A stretch of 64,000 bases of DNA from Psettodes erumei (lineage: Eukaryota > Chordata > Actinopteri > Pleuronectiformes > Psettodidae). The DNA lies in the NCBI GenBank assembly GCA_016785225.1, contig JAFBJZ010000864.1:186001-250000 (forward strand), written 5' to 3'. Under the pieces are notes generated by a model that worked only from the letters and a program-made list of their open reading frames with translations, was not told the origin of the DNA and did not search any database. Shown here in pieces: positions 12,801 to 24,300 of this stretch. The position numbers and the translations under genes are program-made. Numbering within the stretch: position 1 is the stretch's first letter; every line of letters starts with the position of its first letter.

Positions 12801-15800
12801 TGTGTGATGCAGCAGAAAAGAATGGCTCTGACCGTTCTGACTCAGGATTTCTTAGGTTTAGCCCCTCGCTCTGTGGCCCCCTCAGCATTCGGTCAAACAC
12901 GCGTGCCTGTGCGTACACACACATTTTAGTATTTATGTCTTTCCTCTGACTCCCCCCCCCCCAAGGAGAAAATTCTGCGTTCATGTTATGACTCAGAACC
13001 GAGTCACGCGACATACATACGATTGATGGGGCCCCCAGGATGTGTGGCAAAAGTATCTCAAAAGGCAAAAAAAAAAGGTTCAGTCCACTCCTGCCTAAGC
13101 CACGCACACAGTTCCCGGTCATGTTCGGCTGATTTTTTTCTTTGACGCGCGTCTCTGAGATGTCAGATGTGAATGTCATTTTGTTTGTGGCGTTGGAAAA
13201 ATGAAAAAAACAGAGCACGGACGCAGTCCCTGCGTATAAATCCACTCAACGTGCTGTCGACGGCTCTCAGGGAGAATAGTTAACACTGAGGAGGGAAGAT
13301 CCAATAAAGCTTTGAGCTCTGAGTGTTATGTGGAGGTAAGCAGGATACTGTTTCAGAGGAGACACGCTGCCGTTGAGACTCAGTCAGGTTGCACCGTGGC
13401 CGAGTTCTCACAGATACGTACATGTCTTAAAACGTTATTAGAGAAAATGAAAATCTAAACTACCTGCACAACGGTGCGATTTGCACCGGGGATGTGGGCC
13501 TCACTTTTTAGTCTTCTCATCGTATCCCCAACATTTATGGCTTCAGGCAGATTTTTGCATAAAAAAAAAAATCCTCCTTTTACAGCCCAGCCTCCATCAT
13601 GTGGAGGCAAGAAAGGGTGGAACTGATAAAAAATTTTGCTACTTGCTCACCTGAGTCGTTCACCATGCGTTCAGAGCAACAGGCTTTATGAGGAATCAAG
13701 GGTTGTTCCTTTTTTTTTTTTTTTAGGGGGTGGTACCCTGGATTTTGTTTGTCAGGCCCTACCTCACAGGTGGGGTTTCAGGAGATCCACCAAGAACTAT
13801 TCACTCAATTTTTGGTGTAAAAGCACACAAATCCAGAAAGAAATTCCATTTCCACAAGATATTCTTGTAGGAAGACACCAGAATCGATCAGTCATAGATC
13901 GTGTTAAAGTGCAGCGATGCTCAGATCAAACCAAACCTGCACCCGGCTCGTCCTCACGCCTTCATCTTCCTAATGTTACATGTCGAGGCACTTGGACAGC
14001 CGAGGAACCGCCTGCTGCAGATCAGAGCTCACAATTAGGCGACGCCACTTCTCGGCCTTCGCCAGCATCTGTGCAACACGTCACCTCCGCAAACCGCAGC
14101 GCTCCCCTCTGTAAGTGAACGCCGCCTCAGCGCAATTAAGAGTGGCCAAAAAGTCCCGGACAGCCGTCTGCAGAACCAGCCAGTTCTGTTACAGATCCAG
14201 TCCGACGGAACCGTGAACAAGGTCAGCCCCATTTTCTTCGGTGACTTAATTTATGGAGTGGGTTTAATGGGGCACAAAACACTGTCGGTTTCCTGTAAAC
14301 ATCCCAGCGTAGCACAGGACATGGAAGGGGGGGGGGAGGTGGACCAAAACCAGACCTGGCCTTGAGTATTCTGTGTGTCCTGGCAAGAGGGACAAATGAC
14401 CCAGCGGATTTATGGAGGAAAAAGATGAGTGAGAGGAGCAGTGCAGGAAGTGAGGAGAGGAGGGGGATGTACACGTAAAAAAAAAATTTCAACACACCAA
14501 CACAGATTTAACAGCAGCTCTCGCTGGCCAGCCATCATTCACTGACGACTCTGTGTATCCTCCTACTAAACTAAACTAAAACAGGACTGTAAAAACTCCC
14601 TTTGTGTCACTAAAAATATGTACATTTACAGTGACAGTTCAAAAAAAACCAAAAACCTCCGATTACCTTATGAAAAAATACATAAAATGTGATGTTGGCT
14701 GCGTTCACAGGATCCTGATGTGAAATAAAGTCAGTTATTCCAAAGAAAAAAAAAATCCTGGGGGGGTAAGGCAGGAGTCTCTTCCTCCCCTCATGTGTCT
14801 TGGCTACTTTACCATTTCAAATGAAAGCCAGCGGCAGCGGGGGGCTCTTGGAGAGAGCGGGGCCGGCGGATGCGAAGCGTTTAAAAAAAAATCATCTTCC
14901 TGAATAAATGCCCTCGTGCTCCTTCCTGCACTGCGCGGTGAAAATCAGAAGGCCGCGCAGGAGACGGCGTGCGGGACGGCGCAGGTTGCCTTATCTCGGC
15001 CTGGAAGCGCAGGTGTGAGCGATCTACATGACTGTTGCGTTCGACGGCGCAACACAAAACAGAGAAACAGAGACACACTATCGGAGATGGACCGGGGGAC
15101 ATCGGGGGGGCTCTGAAACATTTGTAGTTAAATCCCCGGATCTGCTTCACTTGCAAAAAATATCAACTGTGTTTTGCAAACAATTGAAGCTATCTTTGAC
15201 CTTTCGGGTAAAGGCCGATAAAAATCATTCTGACAAATTGCGAGATGAAAAGTCTTACTCTCGCAAAAACAGATGGATGCGGCTCAGCTGGGGGGGGCTT
15301 CCGCATTAAACTGCGACTATCTAAGCTTGATCCCCGCTCTCTTGCCATATACAAGCAAAAATTGATTCTCACTCAGGGAACAGGGAAGTTTTATTCTTGA
15401 AATGAAAAAAATATTTTTCTGCAGGCTTGGTTTCCTGCGTAGCGTAACACACACACACACGCGGGCGCCGTAAACACACTCCGATTCATCTGTGAGGGTG
15501 GAGAGCAGTTATTCTGAATTAAGTTTTCCTCAAAATAGGATGTCGAGGACCCCGTTTGGCCCGAATCAATACCCCTTCATCTTCATTCGGCAGTTTGTGC
15601 CACTGTTCGTGGTCCAACTATAGAACGGCAAAACAATCTCGACCCAATTGGGGAACCAGCACGGAGCGAATGCGGCCCGGGCCTCACGCCCCCCGTTTTC
15701 ATCGTCGGCGGGGATAAAAACAGCGGCGGCTGTTTCCAGCTGTCTGTCATTTGCTCTCTCCTCTCCACTATCGCCGCTTCACCCCGTTCCCATACGGCCC

Positions 15801-16234
15801 GCGCTCGAATAAGCGCGCGGCTTTTCGTTCCTGCTCAAATTTCCCAGCTGGGACAGAAATAGGTGTTTTCCCTCCTCCCCCGGCGGCGCGCGTGCAGGAT
15901 CTGCCGGGCAGATCCGAGGGGATGGCAGCCTCGCCGTGTTTTCTCATGGCAGGGTGCGGTTCGGTTCCTCTGGCCCTGGCCCCGGCCTCAGCAGCTCCTC
16001 GCAGGCAGGCGGGCCCTGAGCACCTTGGCCACCCGTACTGGGCCCTGCCCACACTCCCCGCCGCAGGATCGAGGTCCGAGGCAGCCAAATGACGGGGGTG
16101 CAGGGTTCAGTACCAGACTGAGGGAAACTTGGTGCCCTCTGCCAGCGGGGTTCATAAGTTCTGCTCAGGATCAAAAGGGCGGTGCAGCCAAGCACAGCAA
16201 ATTACACAGACTGGGGCTGGAAGGGACCTGACCA

Positions 16235-16269
<35 letters not shown>

Positions 16270-19200
16270 GCGCACAGAACAACACTTCCACTGCCACTTT
16301 CACTCAACATCCTTCTATACACAGCAAACTGTCCATCCTGGTACCGTTTAATGGTTGTAAAAAAAAAATAACGCATAGCACAAGAGTGGAGTAACCAAAA
16401 ACCCGTGTGTGTGTGTGTGTGTGTGTGTGCGTGGATTTGTGTGCATACCCACACCTAAAAGTACACTCTCTCTCTGGCACAATTACCAAAACCACAGAGT
16501 GAAAGTCAGGTTGTAGGATCAGGAAAAATTCACACCAGGTTATGAAAGACAATACAACAGTAATTGCAAAGTAAGTGTGGGGTCTTGCCGGGAGAGCTAG
16601 AGTCAACAACCACCCACAGAATGTTTAAGACGCTGTAATCTATGAAAATATCCTGGAATTACTGAAGGAAATATCATACAAAAAGGTCCCAATTAGGTCC
16701 GCACCTAATATTTAAAGGCTCGAGCTGGTCTACACAACAAAACCAATCAAAACACACTGTGGGTTGGGGCTAAATATAGCTCAACAAATCATAGGTGTAT
16801 AAACATCCAGTGGGAGGGGACCTACTGTACAGACAATCAAACCACACGGAGCCGACCGGGCCCAGTGTTTTGCACAGTTCCCATCATGCAAAGCAAACAG
16901 TCCCTTTTAGCCATGTGTGCTTTGGAACATGTGGGAGAAAAAAAATAGGAGATTAATGCATGAGGAGAGCGCGCCTCCGGCGCCGCGCACTCGCTGAGCA
17001 CCGGCCCGAAAATGTTAGAGACGAAACCTGCGTCCGTGCCGGGCTGCGCGCTCGAGGGCGCTTCAACGAAGCGGGAAGGCCTCTGCTTCTTTCTCGACTT
17101 CCTTGGTCTCGGCCGCGCTTCCATCTCCCGAAAACATCTGTGACAAGGCTCTGCCGGGCCATCTGCTCGGAGATAGCCCCGGCAACAATGGCCCCGCCGA
17201 TCCCGCCGGCCCCGATTAGACGTGTGCTCCAGACGAACCCAGCGCCCGCCGCCTTGCTCAGCACACTTCTTCATGTTTGTTTGCGCGGTATCTGAATGGG
17301 CCATCTAAACTTGCCCAAAATAAGGCGCTTCTGGCCGAATCTCTGGTCACACTTTGTGCAAAGATATGGAACAAACACTGATGCCGGGGCCTCAACCTCC
17401 GCACAGGCACAACACCCCCCCCCGGGGTACTTTATCCTTCATCACACGCTGAACTCTTTCTCACGGAAAGAGAGTGCGAGCAGATGAGCTTGTTGCTGCA
17501 GCTGCAAACCTACGAAGTTTCATCCGCCGCTCTGCTGCGTGACCGGATATTCAGAACCAACGTGCCTGTGCCCACCTCATCTGCCACAGTGCCGAGCCCA
17601 GTTCCCTGACTACAGAACCTCCCGCCTCTGCTCGGAAATGGGCCCCGCAGCGCCCGGCGCTTACGTGGGAGCCCGTTCAAAGCGGCCGGCCGGTCGGACT
17701 CCACGACAGCCACAAGATTCTTCTTCTCAGTCAAAGCCTTTTCCTCCTGCAACCACGTGGGGGGGGGGGCATGACGAGAGGCAGGCCTCGCTGAAACACT
17801 GGCACCCAGCGCTGGTCATGTGCCACTCAACCCACTCAGTGGGGGATGGCTCTGACTGAGTGTGTCTTGGTGCGTAAGTGTGTTTGGTCAGGTGGGGGGA
17901 GGCATGTGAAAAATGCATATTGTGGTTTCTGTCAGTGGCAGCGATGGGTTCAAATAGTCAGTTTCGCTTCGGATCTGGTTCCAAGTCGTGATTTGTTGAT
18001 CTCTGTTGACGTCCGGCTCAGGTGCGATACCAGGGAAATAATAATATGTACATATTTTAGCTGAACGGCCTTCACTCTTCACCGAACAAACATCCTCAAA
18101 ATATTTGGATCCGAAAAGCAAATCTGGAGTCGGATTTGATGAAGTGCTCAAACCCGCCTCCCAGCCAGCGAACGGGAGTAAACCCCATCGGGAGAAGTGG
18201 GTGATGAAATATTTGCTGTGCTCGTCTGTAACTGCACCCGTCGTCCCGGACGGTGTTTTAACCACCTATAGACAGTCCGCACTCACATTCACACCCAGAG
18301 GCAATCTAGATTCTCCAGTTCAGCTAGCCTGTCTGCCTTGGGAACTTCAGAGAGAAACCAGAGCACCCAGAGGAAACACACACACAAGACTAGGGAGAAC
18401 ACAGCAGAGATGATACAGGGAGGCTCGAGCCAGTTGGGCCCAGGACCTTCTTATTATTCTTTTTACTTTTGACTTTCTTTATGTGCTATTAAAATCTTGA
18501 TGAATTAAGCAGTCGCATACGACACAGATGCCTCCTTCTGAACACCCTGAATACAACTTTATAAGTGGGAAAGGGTCTTTGGACTCCAATAGCCCATTTA
18601 ATGTGCTTGTTGGGTCTTGGCCTACGAGCTTCTTTGAGCGCAAAAACTTCAAAATGGAATTTTCTTCCCTGGGGGGGTACTTTAATATGAAGTGTGTAAT
18701 GGCGAGCGCAATAATTATGGGGACCGAAGAGAGAAAAATCACACGCAAATGCGCTCGAGTTGACGTTAAAAATCACCGATCGCGGTGCGTGTAATTTGAA
18801 AACTCGCCCAACCTCCTCAAGATTAACAGACTGCATCCATAAAGGGCTGATGTCTGGAAAACAAAAAGGCCTTACCTTAGTTTGCGCAATCTAATTGTGT
18901 ATCAAATGTCATAATGGGTCAGGTGTACTACAGTGAGCCAGAGTAAGCGTTGTGAAAATGCTGTAGCTGAAGCTTTAAGTTGAGTCATAGTAGGTGCAGC
19001 AGACTGTCGTTTAACACCATCTCAGCCCATTCTCTTAGTGAGCCATACGAGCCACGGTGTGTGTGTGTGTGTGTGTGACGGCACCAATAACAGCAGCTGC
19101 TGGTACGAGTGGATCCTCCAGATGACATGCACTCACTGGTTCTGCGCGAGACAGCCGGGGGCCAGGATGCTCTGGGAGTGAGGGGCGGGCTGCAGACCGG

Positions 19201-20308
19201 TGAGCTCCAGCATGTCCACCTGCACGTCCGTCACGTGAGCGGGTAAGGGTTTGAGCACGGTCAGGATCTTCTCTACCAGGTTGTCACCATGGTGACCGAC
19301 AGCTCCTTAAAATAAAATAAGATAAATAAAAATGGGGGAGTGTACAAGACCAACTTACTTGAGTAAAGTAGCAACAGCAATATGTCCATTCGCTTTATTT
19401 TCTGCAGCGTAGACAGAGTTTTGGTTGTGGTGTTGGTTACGAGGGTTCTGCTGCATGCACAATGACGCGACACAAACATTTGAGACATTTTCACCTGTGA
19501 GGTCCATTGTCCGGTCCACAAAGATGATCGACGCTTTGTTCGGGGCTGTCTTCCTGCGGTTTTTGGCTTGCGGGTGACAGGCCAGTTCCCCTGCTATGAT
19601 GCGGCTCAGGGGGCCCACAGCGAAGCTCTCCTCCCTGGTGCCTGTGGCCTCAAACATCGCGTTCAACGCCGAGGACAGGGACTTGATTTCAATCTGCAGT
19701 CCGGCGGGGAGAGAGTGAACGTCCACGTCCGCCAGGCTCCCGAATCTCTTCTTCTCCGGGCGCTTCGCGTTTATCGCCTCCAGGTCGGGTGAGAGCAGGG
19801 GGAACAGGTGCGCGAACGCGGGCGTGAGGAGCAGCTGCTGCGACACCGGGGCGAAGACCACCGGGACGTGCATGACCTCCGCCGTGTAGTTCATGTTGCC
19901 CATCCACTCGCACAGCTTCTCCTCGAACTGCTCGAACACGAGGTTCCTCTCCGTCTCCGCCGCGACGTTATTGGCGAGCAGGTGCACGGAGTGGGAGACG
20001 GCGGTGACGATGACGCAGTACTGGAAGTGACTGAGGGACAGGATGTCTTTAATGACGTCCACCGTCCTCCCCTTCAGCAGAGCGCTCACGACAAACACGG
20101 CCTTCGGCTCGTTCGCGCCGCAGGCTTCGAAGCTTGAAAACTGCTTGACATTTCTGGCCCCCGCTTCCAATAAGGCGGCGGCGCCTCCGCTCCAGTGGAG
20201 AGCCTCGGCGCACTTGTCGTCCATGAACACGACAGCTTTCTTCACCTTCGACAGCACCTTCTCCCACATGAGGAGCGGGAAGCGCGCGAACTCCTCCGTC
20301 GTCGGCAT
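3824..20308 (-). CDS. scfd2: scfd2 gene, 5' part (exons 1-4), Sec1 family domain-containing protein 2
   Basis: Spliced minus-strand gene with four recognised coding exons (20308-19495, 19305-19137, 10659-10532, 3999-3824), together 1287 nt or 429 codons. The joined translation follows vertebrate SCFD2 without a gap, including HFQYCV, EKLCEWMGNMNYTAEV, VDRTMDLTG, GHHGDNLVEKI, KHKEGVMEVRRQLVEAAS and LQLGLATAQTL. Intron phases are 1, 2, 1, 0 and agree at every junction. Human SCFD2 is about 680 residues, so the C-terminal third lies beyond the left edge. The family is related to Sec1/Munc18 proteins, which bind SNAREs in vesicle fusion; the specific role of SCFD2 is poorly known. The start at 20308 is supported by an in-frame TAG eight codons upstream and an A at -3. 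It sits head-to-head with the FIP1-family gene, the human arrangement. Confidence 0.95.
7010..7490. repeat. Dispersed fish repeat (GCTAACATG / AGTTGTTGAGA family)
   Basis: Degenerate copy of an interspersed repeat I recognise from spiny-rayed fish genomes. It begins with TTAGC/GCTAA-rich sequence (ACGCTAACATGCAGATGTTAGCA), continues with AGATGAACAGGCAG and TTACAATTCACCCTGAGGGG, and ends with two diverged copies of an AGTTGTTGAGA...AGTCTGAA module at about 7296-7340 and 7419-7485. I cannot assign its class from memory. Confidence 0.65.
9831..9878. repeat. (TG)24 microsatellite
   Basis: Perfect 48-bp TG dinucleotide run in scfd2 intron 3; one of the two longest perfect arrays in the window, so likely length-polymorphic. 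Confidence 0.97.
10532..10659 (-). CDS. scfd2: scfd2 coding exon 3
   Basis: 128 nt, phase 2 in and phase 1 out, acceptor CTGTCAG and donor GTAAGA. It encodes SLWEAMLTSKHKEGVMEV followed by RRQLVEAASKEKLPIKMSMG, nearly identical to vertebrate SCFD2. Confidence 0.95.
11970..11997. repeat. (CA)14 microsatellite
   Basis: Uninterrupted CA run in scfd2 intron 2. Confidence 0.95.
12520..12546. repeat. (TGTC)n tetranucleotide repeat
   Basis: About six and a half tandem copies of CTGT/TGTC in scfd2 intron 2. Confidence 0.9.
16238..16267. repeat. (AC)15 microsatellite
   Basis: Perfect AC run; a TG run follows about 140 bp downstream at 16405-16429, so the two arrays are complementary and could pair on one strand. 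Confidence 0.95.
16405..16429. repeat. (GT)n microsatellite
   Basis: Perfect GT run of about 25 bp, complementary to the AC array at 16238-16267. Confidence 0.95.
18276..18452. repeat. Degenerate dispersed repeat (CCGGAGGAAACCC... family)
   Basis: Resembles the widespread teleost repeat whose consensus reads roughly CACACCTAGGGGCAATTTAG, then a GGAGGAAACC block, then GGGGAGAACATG and ACCTTCTTGCTGT. Here I see ACACCCAGAGGCAATCTAGA, CAGAGGAAACACACACAC, AGGGAGAACACAGCAGA and AGGACCTTCTTATTATTC in the same order and spacing. Diverged, so probably old. Confidence 0.6.
19057..19077. repeat. (GT)n microsatellite
   Basis: GT run of about 21 bp just downstream of scfd2 exon 2. Confidence 0.9.
19137..19305 (-). 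CDS. scfd2: scfd2 coding exon 2
   Basis: 169 nt, phase 1 in and phase 2 out, with acceptor TTTTAAG and donor GTGAGT. It encodes GAVGHHGDNLVEKILTVL and ends ILAPGCLAQNQ, matching the human segment after LDLTG. The frame carries no long open ORF of its own; the exon was recognised by homology and splice phase. Confidence 0.93.
19495..20308 (-). CDS. scfd2: scfd2 coding exon 1 (residues 1-271)
   Basis: Begins MPTTEEFARFPLLMWEKVL and runs 814 nt to a GTGAAA donor just after TMDLT-G. It holds most of the N-terminal Sec1-like region, with strong matches to SCFD2 such as PKAVFVVSALLKGRTV and the CEWMGNMNYTAEV block. The exon is GC- and CpG-rich, like a CpG-island first exon. The reading frame stays open for about 46 codons past the donor, but conservation stops at the splice site and resumes in exon 2. 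Confidence 0.96.
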
Positions 20309-21266
20309 CCTGTCGGTCGTCGGTATTCGCTAAATGCGGCGATACCGCAGACACAACCGAAATATCAGCTACAGTAAAGCGGCTCCAGCCAGCCAAACAA
20401 ACACACAAGACTCTGTGAGTCTCTCAAAGGTGACGTGGCACGCACCGTCGCAGCCTGATGGCGTCACTGAAATGTTGTCGCTATGGCAATAAGCAGCATC
20501 CAGAGGGGGAAACTGCTGTGAAGCGCCGAAGAAATGCTGATATTGGGGAGATATTGACTTTTTGAATTTAAAATCACTACAACGTATCTAAAAATCTTTA
20601 TCATAACAAAAGGAAAAAAATGATTCGAATTAAAGTCAATTCTTAAAATATGTAAATATACTTCTTCATATACACTTACTGGCCCCTTCATTAGGCATAC
20701 AGGTGATAAAATATGAAAAGTCAAATTCTGCCTTTACAAAGAAAGTAACGTCCAGTTTTGACTGACACTGTCAGACAGTATTGATTTAACTGCATGTTAT
20801 TCGTCATTATTTTGATGTTGTAGTTTGCAGTGGCGTGGTACTGGGCTGCATTATATTGAGTAGTGTTTCTAATACACATGAGAGGGCCAGAATATTAGGT
20901 ACTACTGTACAACGTCACCACCCACTATGACCTCAATAATAAACCTAAAATAATCACCTTCCTGGAAGTTTGAACAAAAAGTGAAATATTAGAAACTTCG
21001 TAGAGTTCAGAGATGGTGTGTTGGATTGTATAACACTGTACAGGTGTACCTAATGAAGTGACCAGTGAGCGTAAATATACCTGACATTAGCGGTTAAGCG
21101 ATTTACGGTTGGTCAAACGCAGCGCGAGACGGATTTTAACCAATGACAAGGTTTCATGCAACCTGCGCTGTCAGATGAATAGGAATAATCTGAAATGTCA
21201 GTTATATCGACGTCGACAGGACCACAGTGGTTCGCATTTGTTTGAAATTACCCTTTCCACTTTGAA
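20309..21266. promoter_or_regulatory. Head-to-head scfd2 / FIP1-family intergenic promoter interval
   Basis: The two start codons are about 960 bp apart on opposite strands, so both promoters must lie here. The scfd2 side (to about 20450) is CpG-rich and continues the composition of scfd2 exon 1, like a CpG-island promoter. The FIP1 side is AT-rich, and 20671-21072 is occupied by a terminal-inverted-repeat element, leaving under 200 bp of non-element DNA immediately before the FIP1 start. No TATA box stands out. Transcription start sites cannot be fixed from sequence alone. Confidence 0.65.
20671..21072. mobile_element. Non-autonomous DNA transposon (MITE) copy 1, TIRs in promoter interval
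   Basis: About 400 bp bounded by inverted termini. The left end reads CACTTACTGGCCCCTTCATT followed by AGGCATACAGGTG. The right end, read on the opposite strand, is CGCTCACTGGTCACTTCATT followed by AGGTACACCTGTAC. These ends resemble an abundant fish element with termini near CACTGGCCACTTTATTAGGT. There is no transposase ORF. I do not assign a superfamily, and no clean target-site duplication is visible. Confidence 0.75.
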
Positions 21267-21315
21267 ATGTCCTCGAAGTTGTCCAAAGATGACGAGGAGG
21301 ACGAACTATATCAGA
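21267..21315 (+). CDS. fip1l1: FIP1-family gene exon 1
   Basis: Starts MSSKLSKDDEEDELYQ with G at -3 and ends at a GTAAGT donor in phase 1. The acidic start fits FIP1 N-termini, which are acidic and carry an LY pair, but the exon is too short for a firm identity on its own. Confidence 0.65.
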
Positions 21316-24300
21316 GTAAGTTTACACAGACAGTGTGATGTACGTTAATGCGCCGTTTGTTCGCCCCTTTTTGGGTATAAACAATGAAGAAATCACAGCT
21401 GACAGTAGATAAACACTCACTTGGCAGCGTAATAGGTACATCCAGTCTGCGGGTACACCTAATGCAGTCTAATGCGTAACTCCCGCAGTAAATCCTCACT
21501 TCGTGACAGCTGTAATGTTCAGTTTGCGTTTGAGAAGGACGTTGATTCTACCTCCTGATCATTCTGGAGGCTGCGGTTCGTGGCGCCGTTGACCTGCACT
21601 GAGTTACACAGACAGGTGTTTCCACTATTTTGTCTACCCCATTTCGTCTGTAGCTGTCAGTGAGTGTAGTCTAAAGAAGTGACAGAAAGACCTATCTGTA
21701 TAGCGCCATACGGGTCAATAGCACCACAGACTACGTCCATACAGTTCAATCAACACCTCCAACGGTTTCAACGAACTGAACATTATAACCTTCATGAAGG
21801 CAGGATATTTTTTGCGGGGCAGTTGTACTAGATCGCATTAGTTTTAACTAGGTGTACCCAATAAACTGCCAAACTGTAGCACACCGTTAAAGTTACATAT
21901 TTAAATCCATCGTGTGCCTTTCTTTCAGTGATTTACAATATGCACACTACACACACCAGGGAGAGGGAGGAAGAAGAGCATGCTCAAATACCATCCAGGT
22001 ATGTTTTCTGTCTTTAAAAAGCCTGCAGTCCCATTCTATATGTTTGACTTCTTTACATGAATGCTTGACAGCAAATAATGTTATACTGCAGGCCTACATT
22101 TGGGAACAACTATCATTTTCCCTCCCACGAGCAAGCATGAGCAAACTGCGATTTGACTGTTGTTACAATTATTTCACCAAACCCAGTTAACACCTCACTT
22201 ATGTGTTTGATGTGCATTATATGAAGAAGTTCAACACAAGATGTGTTTGATGGGCCATTAATGACTGAGCGGTGAAGCAAAATCAAAATGGACTGTGGTG
22301 TCATGCTCATTTCCAGCTAGAACCAAATGCATTACAGCAATGAGGCATTCAGATATAATACACTTTTCACAGTGCAATAATGACGTTACAGTTGCCCAAT
22401 ACACGTGTGCTGCCTGAAATGTGCAGCCGGTCATGTGGAACATTAAGAGGTATTTTGATGATCATTAAATCTGCTGCCAGGCGAGCAGTGGTTCGTCGTG
22501 AGCTGGGGAAACGTGGATGTAAGCAATCACACAACTGACGATATCGCTTGTCTGCGTTCCCCAGACTCAGAGTAAATGTAGCATAACCTGCCAATTAGAG
22601 TAAGCAACAGCGCCATACACAACAGGTTCAACAATAGTCTTTTTGTTGTGCAAATTTAGTGTTGTTTTTTGTGACACTAACAGTCATGATGGGAGGAAAA
22701 TTGTCCCCCACAATAATCTATACAAATGTTTAACAGTTGTATTTGAGGAGTTAAGTTAATTTCAGTCACGATCAGCCTTTTCCAACAAAACACAGGTCGT
22801 CTCCATAAAGATGTGCCTCTTTTCACACTGTATTACTGCGTTTGCCTTTGCACGCTGCAGTGAAGGGCTGTGGAAGTGATTTATTTTTATAATAATGGAG
22901 TGGGGTTTTTTTTCTGAAGAAATCTATGAAAATGGGCACACTAATACTTCATTCCCAGTTCTCATTACCTGTATTGCATACATTATTGTGTATTTTTGTT
23001 ACAGCAGCTGCCAAATGAAATTTGTGTTTTGACATGCAAGTGGATATCATTATTATTTCTGATGTGTTTCTTTTGTTTTATAGGTAACCTGAAAGCTGTC
23101 CAAGATGATGAAGCGAGTGACAATGATGATGCTGATGAATACAATGATTTTTGTGTAATCATGCCACCATGCATATGGGAGTGTATAACTATTCATCTTC
23201 TGACAAAATAATGTCGACTTTATGAGGCTTTTATTGTGTTTGTTTGCCTGTTGGGCATAACATGAATGTGCATTATTTGTCAGGAACCTACTTCTGTCAA
23301 AATGTAGCTTTGAGATATTTTCATTCTTTTGTGATGCATTAGTCTTGTATGCGGAGGCGCTGTTCGAAATTAGGTTATCAGCGCTCATGCCACACCACAG
23401 TTTTTCTCAGCGTTGAAGTTATTGTCATGATGATGGAAGCAGCCGTTTTGATAGGGCGCGCGTCTCTGTCTTTCCTGCAGCTCTGAGCACACACCTGGGT
23501 ATATGACACTGAATGCTGAACAGAGGACGCACGCAGCTTGTAAGTATGTGCTCCGGCAAACAAAACAAAGACGACACATTATGGGACACAAGTACAAAGA
23601 CAGAATAGCTGAGCAGAGATTCAATGAAATGAAACGTCAATGAAAACTGATTATTGTTCAGCCACCGAAAATGCAAGGTTCAAATCATATTTTTTATTTA
23701 AAAAAAACAAGAAGCAGACTCCTCATAATTCAGTCTACTTCAAATATAGATCCTTCTTGAGACAGTCTGGGACTATTTGACCTTAAGGAGTGGACTTTTG
23801 CACATTACTAAATCTTCCATCATTAAATGACCTCTTTCCTGAGAGTACTGCCTTAATTACTAAATGTCAGCTCAGTTTAATAATATCTTAATGCTAAAAA
23901 AAATGTCCCCTGGCCTGATTAAAAATGAATAGATAATAATCTCACACAATAAGGTCCCTGGCAAATGCATCCATTGGGACTGTGAAGTGTCTGTTTCAGA
24001 CTTTGAATCCTGTCAAATGTTTTACAGTCAGCAGAGAGGGAATAGATGCACTGGACAATATCCAAGGAATGCCAGAGCTGAACACGAATTTTGAGTCTAT
24101 AGAGGGAACGCCATGGAGGAAACCTGGTCAGTTGAGACCTTCACCAGATGTTGGAGATTCTCTGGTGTTCTCTCTGTCTAAACTCCATCACTGCAGCTGT
24201 GAGGTTATCGATTACATGCAGACTTTTTTTTTTTACTATGCTCTGTTTTGGTTTAGGTGTTCAGATCTCAGATTACTTTAACTATGGTTTTGATGAGGAA

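Larger units (their letters stand above)
10660..19136. other. scfd2 intron 2
   Basis: About 8.5 kb without a recognised exon. It contains CA/TG microsatellites (11970-11997, 16238-16267, 16405-16429, 19057-19077), a (TGTC)n run at 12520-12546, and CpG-rich stretches at about 15640-16090 and 16960-17260 whose open frames on both strands look composition-driven. A degenerate dispersed repeat lies at about 18276-18452. An AT-balanced block at 18530-18800 could be conserved non-coding DNA. Confidence 0.6.

Noticed and set aside
15768..16092. Overlapping open frames on both strands in a GC-rich stretch
   Set aside because: Frames open on both strands with no family resemblance and no splice partner; explained by high GC and few stop codons.
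16837..17304. 155-codon minus-strand open frame
   Set aside because: CpG-rich, with an equally open frame on the opposite strand; Arg/Ala-rich composition-driven translation, no recognised domain.
19568..20377. Plus-strand open frames over scfd2 exon 1
   Set aside because: Shadows of the CpG-rich scfd2 coding exon.
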